Positions 26,333-35,323 of a stretch of 64,000 bases of DNA are shown piece by piece. The DNA lies in contig NZ_CP009048.1 in the NCBI RefSeq assembly GCF_000746525.1, forward strand, positions 343,501-407,500, in the 5' to 3' direction. The notes beneath the pieces were generated by a model that saw only the letters and a list, made by a program, of their open reading frames with translations, was not told the DNA's origin and did no database searches. The position numbers were made by a program, and so were the translations under genes. Positions within the stretch are counted from its first letter, which is position 1, and each line of letters begins with the position of its first letter. The DNA comes from Pseudomonas alkylphenolica. GTDB taxonomy: Bacteria > Pseudomonadota > Gammaproteobacteria > Pseudomonadales > Pseudomonadaceae.

Positions 26333-27274
26333 ATGCCCCAGGATTTCTACTTTTTGTTGCTCCCCGGTTTTTCCGCGATCGGCTTTATCTCGGCGATCGA
26401 GCCGCTACGGGTGGCCAACCGCTTTCGCGGCGGCTTGTACCGCTGGCAGGTGCTGAGCATAGAGGGCGGGGCGGTGCAGGCCAGTAATGGCATGTCGGTC
26501 AACGCCGATGGCGCGCTGCAGGCGCTGGCCAAAGGTGCAACCCTGCTGGTGGTGGCCGGGTTCGAGCCGCTGGGCAGTTTCAGCCCGACGCTGCAGCACT
26601 GGCTGCGCAAGCTCGATCACGACGGTGTGGTGCTTGGCGGCATCGACACCGGTACGGTGGTCCTGGCCGAGGCCGGCCTGCTCGATGGCCACCGGGTGAC
26701 CCTGCACTGGGAGGCGCTGGAAGCGTTCAAGGAGTCTTATCCACAGCTGCAGGCGACTCAGGAACTGTTCGAAGTCGATCGACGGCGCATAACCTCGGCC
26801 GGCGGCACCGCGTCAATCGACCTGATGCTCCACCTGATCGCTCAGGCTCACGGCCCGGAGCTGGCGATCCAGGTGTCCGAGCAGTTCGTGCTCGGGCGCA
26901 TCCGCCCGCGCCAGGACCACCAGCGCATGCAGATCGCCTCACGCTACGGCATCAGCAACAAGAAGCTGGTGCAGGTGATCGGCGAGATGGAGCGCAACAC
27001 CGAGCAACCGCTCAACACCCTGGTGCTGGCCGAGTCGGTGCAGGTCACCCGGCGTCAGCTGGAGCGCCTGTTCCGTCTATACCTGCACGACACCCCCAGC
27101 GGTTTCTACCTGCGTCTGCGGCTGGACAAGGCGCGGCAACTGCTGCGTCAGACCGACATGAGCGTGCTGGAGGTGGGCATTGCTTGCGGTTTCGAGTCAG
27201 CGTCTTATTTCACCCGTTGCTACCGGGGGCGTTTCGAGCGTTGCCCTCGGGAGGATCGCAAGGCCCAGCGGTGA
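26333..27274 (+). CDS. cdhR: AraC-family activator of carnitine catabolism CdhR
   Basis: A 313-residue regulator with an N-terminal DJ-1/PfpI-like sensor (MPQDFYFLLLPGFSAIGFIS, LGGIDTGTVVLAEAGLLDGH) and a C-terminal AraC DNA-binding domain (VQVTRRQLERLFRLYLHDTP, VLEVGIACGFESASYFTRCY). It is a paralogue of GbdR. The orthologue responds to carnitine and activates the divergent caiX-cdhCAB operon. The frame opens at 26216, but ATG 26333 aligns with GbdR; its ribosome site is weak, and a GTG at about 26312 is an alternative start. Confidence 0.93.
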   Translation: MPQDFYFLLLPGFSAIGFISAIEPLRVANRFRGGLYRWQVLSIEGGAVQASNGMSVNADGALQALAKGATLLVVAGFEPLGSFSPTLQHWLRKLDHDGVVLGGIDTGTVVLAEAGLLDGHRVTLHWEALEAFKESYPQLQATQELFEVDRRRITSAGGTASIDLMLHLIAQAHGPELAIQVSEQFVLGRIRPRQDHQRMQIASRYGISNKKLVQVIGEMERNTEQPLNTLVLAESVQVTRRQLERLFRLYLHDTPSGFYLRLRLDKARQLLRQTDMSVLEVGIACGFESASYFTRCYRGRFERCPREDRKAQR

Positions 27275-27277
27275 ACC

Positions 27278-27697
27278 TCAGCGGCGCTTGAGCAACACCG
27301 CACAAGCGCTCTTGAAGGCTTCGTGCTGGTACTTGTTCAACGAAGCGGGCAGTTCAATGTTGTGCTTCTTGGCCTGAGCGCTGACGGTCTGTGGTGAAAC
27401 CAGCTCCACTTCACAATTGTCCAGCAACTGCAGCACGCCTTCGATCTTGAAGGTGGTCGGGCCGCCGGCGAAATCGCCCTTCTTGCTGCGCTTCTTGATC
27501 GCCAGGTGGCTGATGCCGTGCTCGGCGATGAACTGCCGGGCCTGGCTGGCGAAGGCTTTGACGTTGTCTGCATGTTCATCGTCTTCCAGACCGATCTTTT
27601 TCGTCGCCAGGGCAACATGCACCGGGCTTGCGCCGTCCAGCGTGGCGACGGCGAGCAGCGCTTCGCTGCCTTTGATTTCAATTCCGCAGATTTTCAT
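27278..27697 (-). CDS. DUF3010 family protein
   Basis: A 139-residue protein beginning MKICGIEIKGSEALLAVATL, with HLAIKKRSKKGDFAGGPTTF in the centre. I recall this as DUF3010. The first strand pattern resembles an RNase H/actin-like nucleotide-binding fold, but its role is unknown. It is convergent with cdhR (3 bp apart) and follows the LprI-like gene by 7 bp on the same strand. Confidence 0.85.
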   Translation of the reverse strand: MKICGIEIKGSEALLAVATLDGASPVHVALATKKIGLEDDEHADNVKAFASQARQFIAEHGISHLAIKKRSKKGDFAGGPTTFKIEGVLQLLDNCEVELVSPQTVSAQAKKHNIELPASLNKYQHEAFKSACAVLLKRR

Positions 27698-27704
27698 GCT
27701 GTTC

Positions 27705-28112
27705 TCAATCGGAGTTTTGCAGACCCAGGGACTGCAGGTATTCGGAGCGATCGTCGCTACGTTGGGCCAGGCAGGTATTCAGGGCCGCGTCGAAGGTTTT
27801 GCCCGGTTTTTCGTCGAAGGTTTCCACCTTGCAATCGGCATCGCGCAGCTGTTTCCAAAGGCTTTCGGCGTCGTTCAAACGCTTGCTGACCTCACTGATC
27901 TTCGCGTCCTGCCCGGCATACTGTTCCTTGATGCGATCGAGCAGGTCGGTAAACGCGGCGTTGAGCTCACGTTCGGCGGTGGTGCGGCTGAACAGTGCGC
28001 AGTCGTAGTTCTGCTGGTCGGTCTCGACGTTGTCGCACGGCGTACTGTCTTCATCACTGGCGTGGGCACCAAAGGCCAGCGCGGCCAGAACCAGCCATAC
28101 CATCGATTTCAT
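27705..28112 (-). CDS. LprI-like / DUF1311 secreted protein
   Basis: A 135-residue protein with signal peptide MKSMVWLVLAALAFGAHA. The mature part has four cysteines and the pattern QQNYDCALFSRTTAERELNA, typical of the lysozyme-inhibitor LprI N-terminal domain (DUF1311). It is probably periplasmic with disulfides. It is the first gene of a two-gene unit with DUF3010, divergent from the dimethylglycine operon. Confidence 0.85.
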   Translation of the reverse strand: MKSMVWLVLAALAFGAHASDEDSTPCDNVETDQQNYDCALFSRTTAERELNAAFTDLLDRIKEQYAGQDAKISEVSKRLNDAESLWKQLRDADCKVETFDEKPGKTFDAALNTCLAQRSDDRSEYLQSLGLQNSD

Positions 28113-28356
28113 TCAATCATCCTCCCCGGGGAACATGGGCGCCGATTCTCGCTCAGCGCCGCGGCAAAGAACAGGGTAGCCGCAAGCCCCGTCACCCTCC
28201 GAATGAAACTTGCGCGAGCCCTTTGTCGCGGTTTGACGCTTTCGGCAATTCCCCTGTCGTTTTTGCATCTTAGCGACCTGGCCCCTAGGCATATGCTGGC
28301 CCCAAAGCGCCGGCAGACGATTCGGCGCAGGTAATGCCAATAAAGGGGACAGCCTG
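28113..28356. promoter_or_regulatory. Control region upstream of the dimethylglycine operon
   Basis: GACGCTTTCGG (28235-28245) and GTCGTTTTTGC (28256-28266) are similar elements 21 bp apart. CTGGCCCC occurs at 28278 and again at 28296. The region is divergent to the LprI-like gene. These are possible GbdR half-sites, weaker than those at sdaA. Confidence 0.4.
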
Positions 28357-29334
28357 ATGAGCCCAGCCGAATTACACGCCGACAGCATCGTTATCGACGG
28401 GCTGATCATTGCCAAATGGAACCGCGAGCTGTTCGAAGACATGCGCAAGGGCGGCCTGACGGCTGCCAACTGCACAGTGTCGGTTTGGGAAGGCTTCCAG
28501 GCCACGGTCAACAACATTGCCGCTAGCCAGAAACTGATTCGCGAGAACGCCGACCTGGTGATGCCGGTGCGTACCACTGCCGACATTCGCAAGGCCAAGG
28601 AGCTGGGCAAGACCGGCATCCTCTTCGGCTTCCAGAACGCCCATGCCTATGAAGACCAGATCGGTTATGTCGAGGTGTTCAAGCAGCTCGGCGTCGGTAT
28701 CGTGCAGATGTGCTACAACACCCAGAACCTGGTCGGTACCGGTTGCTACGAGCGCGACGGCGGCCTGTCGGGCTTCGGCCGCGAGATCGTCGCGGAAATG
28801 AACCGTGTCGGGGTCATGTGCGACCTGTCCCATGTCGGTTCCAAGACCTCCGAAGAAGTCATCCTCGAATCGAAAAAGCCGGTGTGCTACTCGCACTGCC
28901 TGCCCTCCGGGCTCAAGGAGCACCCGCGCAACAAGTCCGATGAAGAGCTGAAATTCATCGCCGACCATGGCGGCTTTGTCGGCGTGACCATGTTCGCCCC
29001 GTTCCTGGCCAAAGGCATCGACTCGACCATCGACGACTACGCCGAAGCCATTGAATACACCATGAACATCGTTGGCGAAGACGCCATCGGTATCGGCACC
29101 GACTTCACCCAGGGCCATGGCCAGGACTTCTTCGAGTACCTGACCCACGACAAGGGCTACGCCCGGCGCCTGACCAACTTCGGCAAGATCATCAACCCGC
29201 TGGGCATCCGCACCGTGGGCGAGTTCCCCAATCTCACCGAAACCCTGCTCAAACGCGGCCATAGCGAGCGCGTGGTGCGCAAGATCATGGGCGAGAACTG
29301 GGTCAACGTGCTCAGAGACGTTTGGGGCGAATAA
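28357..29334 (+). CDS. M19 (membrane dipeptidase-like) hydrolase of the betaine cluster
   Basis: A 325-residue amidohydrolase-fold protein of peptidase family M19. The later metal/catalytic region is recognisable (GVMCDLSHVGSKTSEEVILE, CYSHCLPSGLKEHPRNKSDE, IGIGTDFTQGHGQDFF). The usual N-terminal His-x-Asp zinc motif is absent: the equivalent position reads VIDGLIIAKWNRELF. It is the first gene of the dgc operon. The altered site and the context suggest a substrate other than ordinary dipeptides; annotation as dipeptidase should be taken with caution. Confidence 0.88.
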   Translation: MSPAELHADSIVIDGLIIAKWNRELFEDMRKGGLTAANCTVSVWEGFQATVNNIAASQKLIRENADLVMPVRTTADIRKAKELGKTGILFGFQNAHAYEDQIGYVEVFKQLGVGIVQMCYNTQNLVGTGCYERDGGLSGFGREIVAEMNRVGVMCDLSHVGSKTSEEVILESKKPVCYSHCLPSGLKEHPRNKSDEELKFIADHGGFVGVTMFAPFLAKGIDSTIDDYAEAIEYTMNIVGEDAIGIGTDFTQGHGQDFFEYLTHDKGYARRLTNFGKIINPLGIRTVGEFPNLTETLLKRGHSERVVRKIMGENWVNVLRDVWGE

Positions 29335-29409
29335 GCCGCCAGTAACCGTCTTCCGACCCCTGCCACCGGCGCAGGGGCAGCCAACCAAAATTTCTGGAGT
29401 TCAGTTTCC
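29335..29409 (+). other. Intercistronic spacer with small hairpin
   Basis: CCCCTGC (29357-29363) pairs with GCAGGGG (29371-29377) between the M19-like and DUF5943 genes. No T-run follows, so it is not a full terminator and may be a processing or stabilising hairpin. Confidence 0.4.
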
Positions 29410-29940
29410 ATGGCCAAGATCGCCCCGCAATTGCCTATCGAAGTCGACAGCGAGACCGGTGTCTGGACCAGCGATGCCCTGCCGATGCTGTACGTGCCGC
29501 GGCATTTCTTCGTCAACAACCACATGGGTATCGAGGAAGTGCTGGGCGCTGAAGCCTATGCCGAAATCCTCTACAAAGCCGGCTACAAGTCCGCCTGGCA
29601 CTGGTGCGAGAAAGAAGCTGAATGCCACGGTCTGGAAGGCGTGGCGGTGTTCGAGCACTACATGAAACGCCTGTCGCAGCGCGGCTGGGGCCTGTTCAAG
29701 ATCCAGGACATCGACCTGGAAAACGGCACCGCCAGCGTCAAGCTTGAGCACTCGGCATTCGTCTATGTGTACGGCAAGGTCGGGCGCAAGGTCGACTACA
29801 TGTTCACCGGCTGGTTCGCCGGGGCCATGGACCAGATTCTTGCCGCCCGCGGCAGTTCCATCCGTACGGTCGCCGAGCAGGTCTACGGCGGTTCGGAAGA
29901 AGGCCACGACGACGGCCTGTTCATCGTCAAGCCGCTGTAA
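29410..29940 (+). CDS. DUF5943 protein of the dimethylglycine operon
   Basis: A 176-residue soluble protein (MAKIAPQLPIEVDSETGVWT) resembling the V4R / 4-vinyl-reductase-like fold. GYKSAWHWCEKEAECHG and FTGWFAGAMDQIL are its conserved-looking parts. It has no signal peptide. It lies 15 bp before dgcA, implying a direct link to dimethylglycine demethylation, but the activity is unknown. A ligand-binding or assembly role is only a guess. Confidence 0.85.
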   Translation: MAKIAPQLPIEVDSETGVWTSDALPMLYVPRHFFVNNHMGIEEVLGAEAYAEILYKAGYKSAWHWCEKEAECHGLEGVAVFEHYMKRLSQRGWGLFKIQDIDLENGTASVKLEHSAFVYVYGKVGRKVDYMFTGWFAGAMDQILAARGSSIRTVAEQVYGGSEEGHDDGLFIVKPL

Positions 29941-29955
29941 GTCGAGGATCCCGCC

Positions 29956-32016
29956 ATGGCTTTCGAAGCAATGTTCCAGCCGATCCAGATCGGCAAACTG
30001 ACTATCCGCAACCGGGTCCTGAGTACTGCGCACGCCGAGGTCTACGCCACCGACGGCGGCATGACCACCGCGCGCTACATCAAATACTACGAAGAGAAGG
30101 CCAAGGGTGGCCTGGGCCTGGCGATCTGTGGCGGTTCCTCGGTGGTGGCCATCGACAGCCCGCAGGAATGGTGGGCCTCGGTGAACCTATCGACCGACCG
30201 GATCATCCCGCACTTCCAGAACCTGGCCGACGCCATGCACAAGCACGGCGCCAAGATCATGATCCAGATTACCCACATGGGCCGCCGCTCGCGCTGGGAC
30301 GGTTTCAACTGGCCAACCCTGATGTCGCCCTCGGGCATCCGTGAACCGGTACACCGCGCGACCTGCAAGACCATTGAGCCGGAGGAAATCTGGCGGGTGA
30401 TCGGCAACTACGCGCAAGCCGCGCGCCGGGCCAAAGAAGGCGGCCTGGACGGCGTCGAGCTGTCGGCGGTGCACCAGCACATGATCGACCAGTTCTGGAG
30501 CCCGCGGGTCAACAAGCGTACCGACGAATGGGGCGGCAGCTTCGAGGGCCGCATGAAGTTCGGCCTGGAAGTGCTCAAGGCCGTGCGTGCCGAGGTCGGT
30601 CCGGATTTCTGCGTCGGCATGCGCATCTGCGGTGACGAATTCCATCCAGATGGCCTCAGCCACGAGGACATGAAGGAAATCGCCAAGTACTACGACGCCA
30701 CCGGCATGCTCGACTTCTTCGGGGTGATCGGTTCGGGCTGCGATACCCACAACACCCTGGCCAACGTTATCCCCAACATGAGTTATCCACCGGAGCCGTT
30801 CCTGCACCTGGCGGCCGGGATCAAGGAAGTGGTCAAGGTTCCGGTGCTGCATGCGCAGAACATCAAGGACCCGAACCAGGCCACGCGCATTCTTGAAGGC
30901 GGCTATGTCGACATGGTCGGCATGACCCGTGCGCACATCGCCGACCCGCACCTGATCGCCAAGATCAAGATGGGTCAGGTCGACCAGATCAAACAGTGCG
31001 TCGGTGCCAACTACTGCATCGACCGTCAATATCAAGGCCTGGATGTGCTGTGCATCCAGAACGCCGCGACCTCCCGTGAATACATGGGGGTGCCGCACAT
31101 CATCGAAAAAACCACCGGGCCCAAGCGCAAGGTGGTGGTGGTTGGCGCCGGCCCTGCGGGGATGGAAGCGGCGCGGGTATCGGCCGAGCGTGGCCACGAC
31201 GTCACTCTGTTCGAGAAGAAAGACGCCATCGGCGGGCAGATCAGCATCGCCGCCAAGGCCCCGCAACGCGATCAGATCGCCGGTATTACCCGCTGGTACC
31301 AGCTGGAGCTGGCGCGCCTGAAGGTCGACCTGCGCCTGGGCACCGCCGCGGATATCGACACCATCAAGGACCTGCGTCCGGATGTGATCGTGCTGGCGGT
31401 GGGCGGTCATCCGTTCCTTGAGCAGAACGAGCACTGGGGCGCTGCTGAAGGCCTGGTGGTCAGCAGCTGGGATGTGCTCGACGGCAAGGTGGCGCCGGGC
31501 AAGAACGTGCTGGTGTACGACACCATTTGCGAGTTCACCGGGATGTCGGTGGCCGACTACCTCGCCGACAAAGGCAGCCAGGTCGAGATCGTCACCGACG
31601 ACATCAAGCCGGGCGTGGCCATTGGTGGTACGTCGTTCCCGACCTACTACCGCAGCATGTACCCCAAGGAAGTGATCATGACCGGTGACCTGGCGCTGGA
31701 AAAGGTCTACCGCGAGGGCGACAAGCTGGTGGCGGTGCTGGAGAACGAATACACCGGCGCCAAAGAGGAGCGGGTGGTCGACCAGGTGGTGATCGAGAAC
31801 GGCGTGCGGCCGGACGAAGCGCTCTACTACGGGCTCAAGGAAGGTTCGCGCAACAAGGGCCAGATCGATGTCGAGGCGCTGTTCGCGATCCAGCCGCAGC
31901 CGATCCTCAGTCAAGCGGGCGAAGGCTACTTGCTGTATCGCATCGGTGACTGCGTGGCTCAGCGCAACACCCATGCGGCGATCTACGACGCCTTGCGCCT
32001 GTGCAAGGACTTCTGA
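29956..32016 (+). CDS. dgcA: Dimethylglycine demethylase subunit DgcA
   Basis: A 686-residue flavoprotein of the trimethylamine dehydrogenase / dienoyl-CoA reductase family. Residues 1-330 form an old-yellow-enzyme FMN barrel. About 345-375 form the Fe-S loop, and about 390-680 hold FAD/NAD-type Rossmann domains (KVVVVGAGPAGMEAARVSAE). The Fe-S loop reads CVGANYCIDRQYQGLDVLC: one cysteine of the usual four is replaced by alanine. It demethylates dimethylglycine to sarcosine and probably passes electrons to DgcB or the linked Etf. Confidence 0.95.
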   Translation: MAFEAMFQPIQIGKLTIRNRVLSTAHAEVYATDGGMTTARYIKYYEEKAKGGLGLAICGGSSVVAIDSPQEWWASVNLSTDRIIPHFQNLADAMHKHGAKIMIQITHMGRRSRWDGFNWPTLMSPSGIREPVHRATCKTIEPEEIWRVIGNYAQAARRAKEGGLDGVELSAVHQHMIDQFWSPRVNKRTDEWGGSFEGRMKFGLEVLKAVRAEVGPDFCVGMRICGDEFHPDGLSHEDMKEIAKYYDATGMLDFFGVIGSGCDTHNTLANVIPNMSYPPEPFLHLAAGIKEVVKVPVLHAQNIKDPNQATRILEGGYVDMVGMTRAHIADPHLIAKIKMGQVDQIKQCVGANYCIDRQYQGLDVLCIQNAATSREYMGVPHIIEKTTGPKRKVVVVGAGPAGMEAARVSAERGHDVTLFEKKDAIGGQISIAAKAPQRDQIAGITRWYQLELARLKVDLRLGTAADIDTIKDLRPDVIVLAVGGHPFLEQNEHWGAAEGLVVSSWDVLDGKVAPGKNVLVYDTICEFTGMSVADYLADKGSQVEIVTDDIKPGVAIGGTSFPTYYRSMYPKEVIMTGDLALEKVYREGDKLVAVLENEYTGAKEERVVDQVVIENGVRPDEALYYGLKEGSRNKGQIDVEALFAIQPQPILSQAGEGYLLYRIGDCVAQRNTHAAIYDALRLCKDF

Positions 32017-32023
32017 TCGACCT

Positions 32024-32098
32024 CTGTGGGAGCGGGCTTGCCCCGCGATAGCCATGTAGCTGACATACCGCTATCGCGGGGCAAGCCCGCTCCCACAG
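32024..32098. repeat. REP pair 7 (type B)
   Basis: Inverted REP copies with TGGGAGCG ends outward and spacer AGCCATGTAGCTGACATACC. It lies inside the dgc operon between dgcA and dgcB. Confidence 0.92.
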
Positions 32099-32135
32099 TG
32101 TCATTTCCAAAGCACGATTGCTGTGGGAGCTTCCC

Positions 32136-34085
32136 ATGTTGAACACCCTGCTTCCCATCCTCCTGTTCGCCGCCCTGGGCCTCGCCGTCCTCGGCGCGCT
32201 GCGACGTGTGCGGATGTGGCGCCAAGGCCGGCCGTCCAAGGTCGACCTGCTCGGCGGCCTGCTGGCCATGCCGCGGCGCTATATGGTCGACCTGCACCAC
32301 GTGGTCGCCCGTGACAAATACATGGCCAACACCCACGTCGCCACCGCCGGTGGCTTTGTGCTGGCTGCGGTGCTGGCGATCCTGGTGCACGGCTTTGGCC
32401 TGCACAACAAGATTCTTGGCTATGCTTTGCTGCTGGCCACGGTGCTGATGTTTGCCGGTGCGCTGTTCGTCTACAAACGCCGGCTCAACCCGCCTTCGCG
32501 CCTGTCGAAAGGGCCGTGGATGCGCCTGCCGAAAAGTTTGCTGGTGTTCGCCGGCAGCTTCTTCATTGCCACCTTGCCGGTGGCCGGCATTCTTCCCGAA
32601 GGCTTTGGCGGGTGGGTGCTGGTGGCCTTGCTGGGGCTTGGTGTGCTTTGGGGCGTGTCCGAGCTGTTCTTCGGCATGACCTGGGGCGGGCCGATGAAGC
32701 ACGCCTTTGCCGGGGCCTTGCACCTGGCCTGGCACCGTCGCGCCGAGCGCTTCGGCGGTGGCCGTTCCACCGGCCTCAAACCGCTGGACCTGGAAGACCC
32801 GCAGGCATTGCTGGGCGTTGAGAAACCCAAGGATTTCACCTGGAACCAGTTACTCGGCTTCGATGCCTGCGTGCAGTGCGGCAAGTGCGAAGCCGCGTGC
32901 CCGGCCTTTGCTGCCGGACAGCCGCTGAACCCGAAAAAGCTCATTCAGGACATGGTCGTCGGCCTGGCCGGCGGCACTGACGCCAAGTTTGCCGGCAGCC
33001 CGTACCCCGGCAAGCCAATCGGCGAGCACGGCGGCAACCCGCACCAGCCAATCGTCAACGGCCTGGTCGATGCCGAAACCCTGTGGTCGTGCACCACCTG
33101 CCGCGCCTGCGTGGAGGAGTGCCCGATGATGATCGAGCACGTCGATGCCATCGTCGACATGCGTCGTCACCTGACTCTGGAAAAGGGCGCCACGCCAAAC
33201 AAGGGCGCCGAGGTGCTGGATAACCTGATCGCCACCGACAACCCGGGCGGCTTTGCCCCAGGCGGGCGGATGAACTGGGCCGCAGACCTCAACCTGAGCC
33301 TGCTCAGCGATACCAAAACCGCAGACGTGCTGTTCTGGGTCGGCGACGGCGCCTTCGACATGCGCAACCAGCGCACCCTGCGCGCCTTCGTCAAAGTGCT
33401 GAAAGCGGCTCAGGTGGACTTTGCCGTGCTTGGTCTTGAAGAGCGCGACAGTGGTGATGTGGCCCGGCGCCTGGGCGATGAAGCGACCTTCCAGCAACTG
33501 GCCAAACGCAATATCCAGACCATGGCCAAGTACAGCTTCAAGCGTATCGTCACCTGCGATCCGCACAGCTTCCATGTGCTCAAGAATGAATATGGCGCCT
33601 TCGGCGGCGAATATCGGGTGCAACATCACAGCACCTACATTGCCGAACTGATCGGCGCGGGTGCGCTGAATCTTGGGCAGCACAAGGGCGGCAGCGTCAC
33701 CTATCACGACCCGTGCTACCTGGGCCGTTACAACGGTGAGTACGAGGCGCCGCGTGAAGTACTGCGGGCCCTGGGCATCGAAGTGAAGGAAATGCAGCGC
33801 TCGGGCTTCCGCTCGCGTTGCTGTGGCGGTGGCGGCGGTGCGCCGATCACCGACATTCCCGGCAAGCAGCGGATTCCCGACATGCGCATGGAGGATATCC
33901 GCGAGACCGCCGCCGAGCTGGTGGCCGTGGGTTGTCCACAGTGCACGGCGATGCTCGAAGGGGTGGTCGAACCGCGCCCATTGATCAAGGACCTGGCAGA
34001 GCTGGTCGCCGATGCCCTGCTCGAAGAACAGGCCCCGGCGAGTAAACCTGCCCCGGCAAAGCGTGAACCTGCGGAGGTGCACTGA
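32136..34085 (+). CDS. dgcB: Dimethylglycine demethylase subunit DgcB (Fe-S electron transfer)
   Basis: A 649-residue membrane-linked iron-sulfur protein. The N-terminal 200 residues hold about five hydrophobic helices (DUF3483-like). Two [4Fe-4S] motifs follow, CVQCGKCEAACP (about 247-258) and CTTCRACVEECP (about 320-331). A CCG heterodisulfide-reductase-type domain ends the protein (YHDPCYLGRYNGEYEAPREV, RCCGGGGGAP). It should carry electrons from dimethylglycine oxidation to the respiratory chain. A frame extends to 32118; ATG 32136 is chosen. The stop overlaps the etfA start (TGATG). Confidence 0.93.
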   Translation: MLNTLLPILLFAALGLAVLGALRRVRMWRQGRPSKVDLLGGLLAMPRRYMVDLHHVVARDKYMANTHVATAGGFVLAAVLAILVHGFGLHNKILGYALLLATVLMFAGALFVYKRRLNPPSRLSKGPWMRLPKSLLVFAGSFFIATLPVAGILPEGFGGWVLVALLGLGVLWGVSELFFGMTWGGPMKHAFAGALHLAWHRRAERFGGGRSTGLKPLDLEDPQALLGVEKPKDFTWNQLLGFDACVQCGKCEAACPAFAAGQPLNPKKLIQDMVVGLAGGTDAKFAGSPYPGKPIGEHGGNPHQPIVNGLVDAETLWSCTTCRACVEECPMMIEHVDAIVDMRRHLTLEKGATPNKGAEVLDNLIATDNPGGFAPGGRMNWAADLNLSLLSDTKTADVLFWVGDGAFDMRNQRTLRAFVKVLKAAQVDFAVLGLEERDSGDVARRLGDEATFQQLAKRNIQTMAKYSFKRIVTCDPHSFHVLKNEYGAFGGEYRVQHHSTYIAELIGAGALNLGQHKGGSVTYHDPCYLGRYNGEYEAPREVLRALGIEVKEMQRSGFRSRCCGGGGGAPITDIPGKQRIPDMRMEDIRETAAELVAVGCPQCTAMLEGVVEPRPLIKDLAELVADALLEEQAPASKPAPAKREPAEVH

Positions 34086-35308
34086 TGAGCGACATTATTC
34101 GCCGTGATCCGCGCGCCGAGTGGATTGCCCGCAACCGCCTGCACCCGCTGCACGCAGCTATGCAACAGGGTCAGCAGCACAGCTGGATGGGCCCCAACGG
34201 GGTCATCCGCAAGAACCTCCATGGCGTCGGCTTTATCGGCCCCAACGGCATCAAACGCATCGACCGCAGTGGCGCCCAGCAGGGCACCAGCAACAAGCGC
34301 AGTGCGGCGGCGGTGGTGGAGTTGCCGTTGCATCAAGTACTGCAACCGGCGTTCTACATCGCCGTGGTCCCGGACATGGTCGGTGGCCGCCTGGGCAGCC
34401 ACGACCGCGACCTGCTCGGCCTGGCCCATAGCCTGGCCGGGAGTGACGGCGCGGTGTTGGCCGTGGTGTTTGGCGAGCACAAGGAAAATAACTTTTCCAC
34501 AGCCGGTGTTGATCGCTTGCTGGTCATCGAGGGCGATGAATTCGACGGATATGCACCGGAGCAACTGGTGCAGGGCCTGCGCGCTGTGGATAACCAGTTC
34601 AACCCGCGCCACTGGCTGCTGCCCGACAGCCGCACCGGTGGCGGCGAATTGGGCCGGCGTTTTGCTGCAGCGATCAATGAACGCCCGGCTACGCGGGTCT
34701 GGCAGGTCAAGGACGGCCAATGCAGCGGTCGCGCCGGTGCTGGCCAGCAGGACCTGATTCGTCGCCTGCCACGCTTGATTCTGGCCGCAGCCGAATGCGC
34801 CGAGCCGGTCAGTGAAACGCGTCACGAAGCCTTGCCTGAGCAGTTATCCACAAGCGTGGCACGCAGCCTGTCACGTATCGAAGACCTCGGTCCGGTGGCT
34901 GTCGACCCGGCCGCGATTGCCATGGCCGAAGCCGAGTTCATTGTGTCCGGCGGTAACGGGGTCAAGGACTGGGAGCTGTTCCACCGCGCCACCGTGGCCC
35001 TCGGCGCAACCGAGGGCGCGTCGCGGGTGGCGGTGGATGACGGCTTCATGCCGCGCAATCGGCAAGTCGGGGCCACCGGTACCTGGGTGACCGCACGGGT
35101 CTATGTGGCTGTGGGTATTTCCGGGGCGATCCAGCACCTGCAGGGCATTGGCGCCTGCGACAAGGTGGTGGCGATCAACATGGACCCTGGCTGCGACATG
35201 ATCAAACGTGCCGATCTGTCGGTCATCGGCGACAGTGCGGCGATCCTCCAGGCGCTGATCGAGGCTGTGGAAAACTATCGCAACGACGCCAAGTGCGACG
35301 CGGCATAA
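34085..35308 (+). CDS. etfA: Electron transfer flavoprotein alpha subunit (betaine-pathway type)
   Basis: A 407-residue EtfA. The C-terminal FAD domain is clear (GFMPRNRQVGATGTWVTARV, VAVGISGAIQHLQGIGACDK, INMDPGCDMIKRADLSVIGD). The N-terminus has about 75 extra residues with two related segments, SWMGPNGVIRK and GFIGPNGIKRI. It should pair with the next gene product to accept electrons from dimethylglycine or sarcosine oxidation. The coding sequence contains perfect DnaA boxes at 34585-34593 and 34844-34852. Confidence 0.92.
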   Translation: MSDIIRRDPRAEWIARNRLHPLHAAMQQGQQHSWMGPNGVIRKNLHGVGFIGPNGIKRIDRSGAQQGTSNKRSAAAVVELPLHQVLQPAFYIAVVPDMVGGRLGSHDRDLLGLAHSLAGSDGAVLAVVFGEHKENNFSTAGVDRLLVIEGDEFDGYAPEQLVQGLRAVDNQFNPRHWLLPDSRTGGGELGRRFAAAINERPATRVWQVKDGQCSGRAGAGQQDLIRRLPRLILAAAECAEPVSETRHEALPEQLSTSVARSLSRIEDLGPVAVDPAAIAMAEAEFIVSGGNGVKDWELFHRATVALGATEGASRVAVDDGFMPRNRQVGATGTWVTARVYVAVGISGAIQHLQGIGACDKVVAINMDPGCDMIKRADLSVIGDSAAILQALIEAVENYRNDAKCDAA

Positions 35309-35323
35309 GGGCAGGGGACAACT

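Noticed and set aside
26737-26745. Single TTATCCACA in cdhR
   Set aside because: An isolated DnaA box with no partner nearby is not meaningful on its own. It serves as background for the cluster at 34.5-36.6 kb.
30187-32055. A 622-aa open frame antisense to dgcA
   Set aside because: Same reasoning: a shadow frame without recognisable domains, beginning inside a REP.
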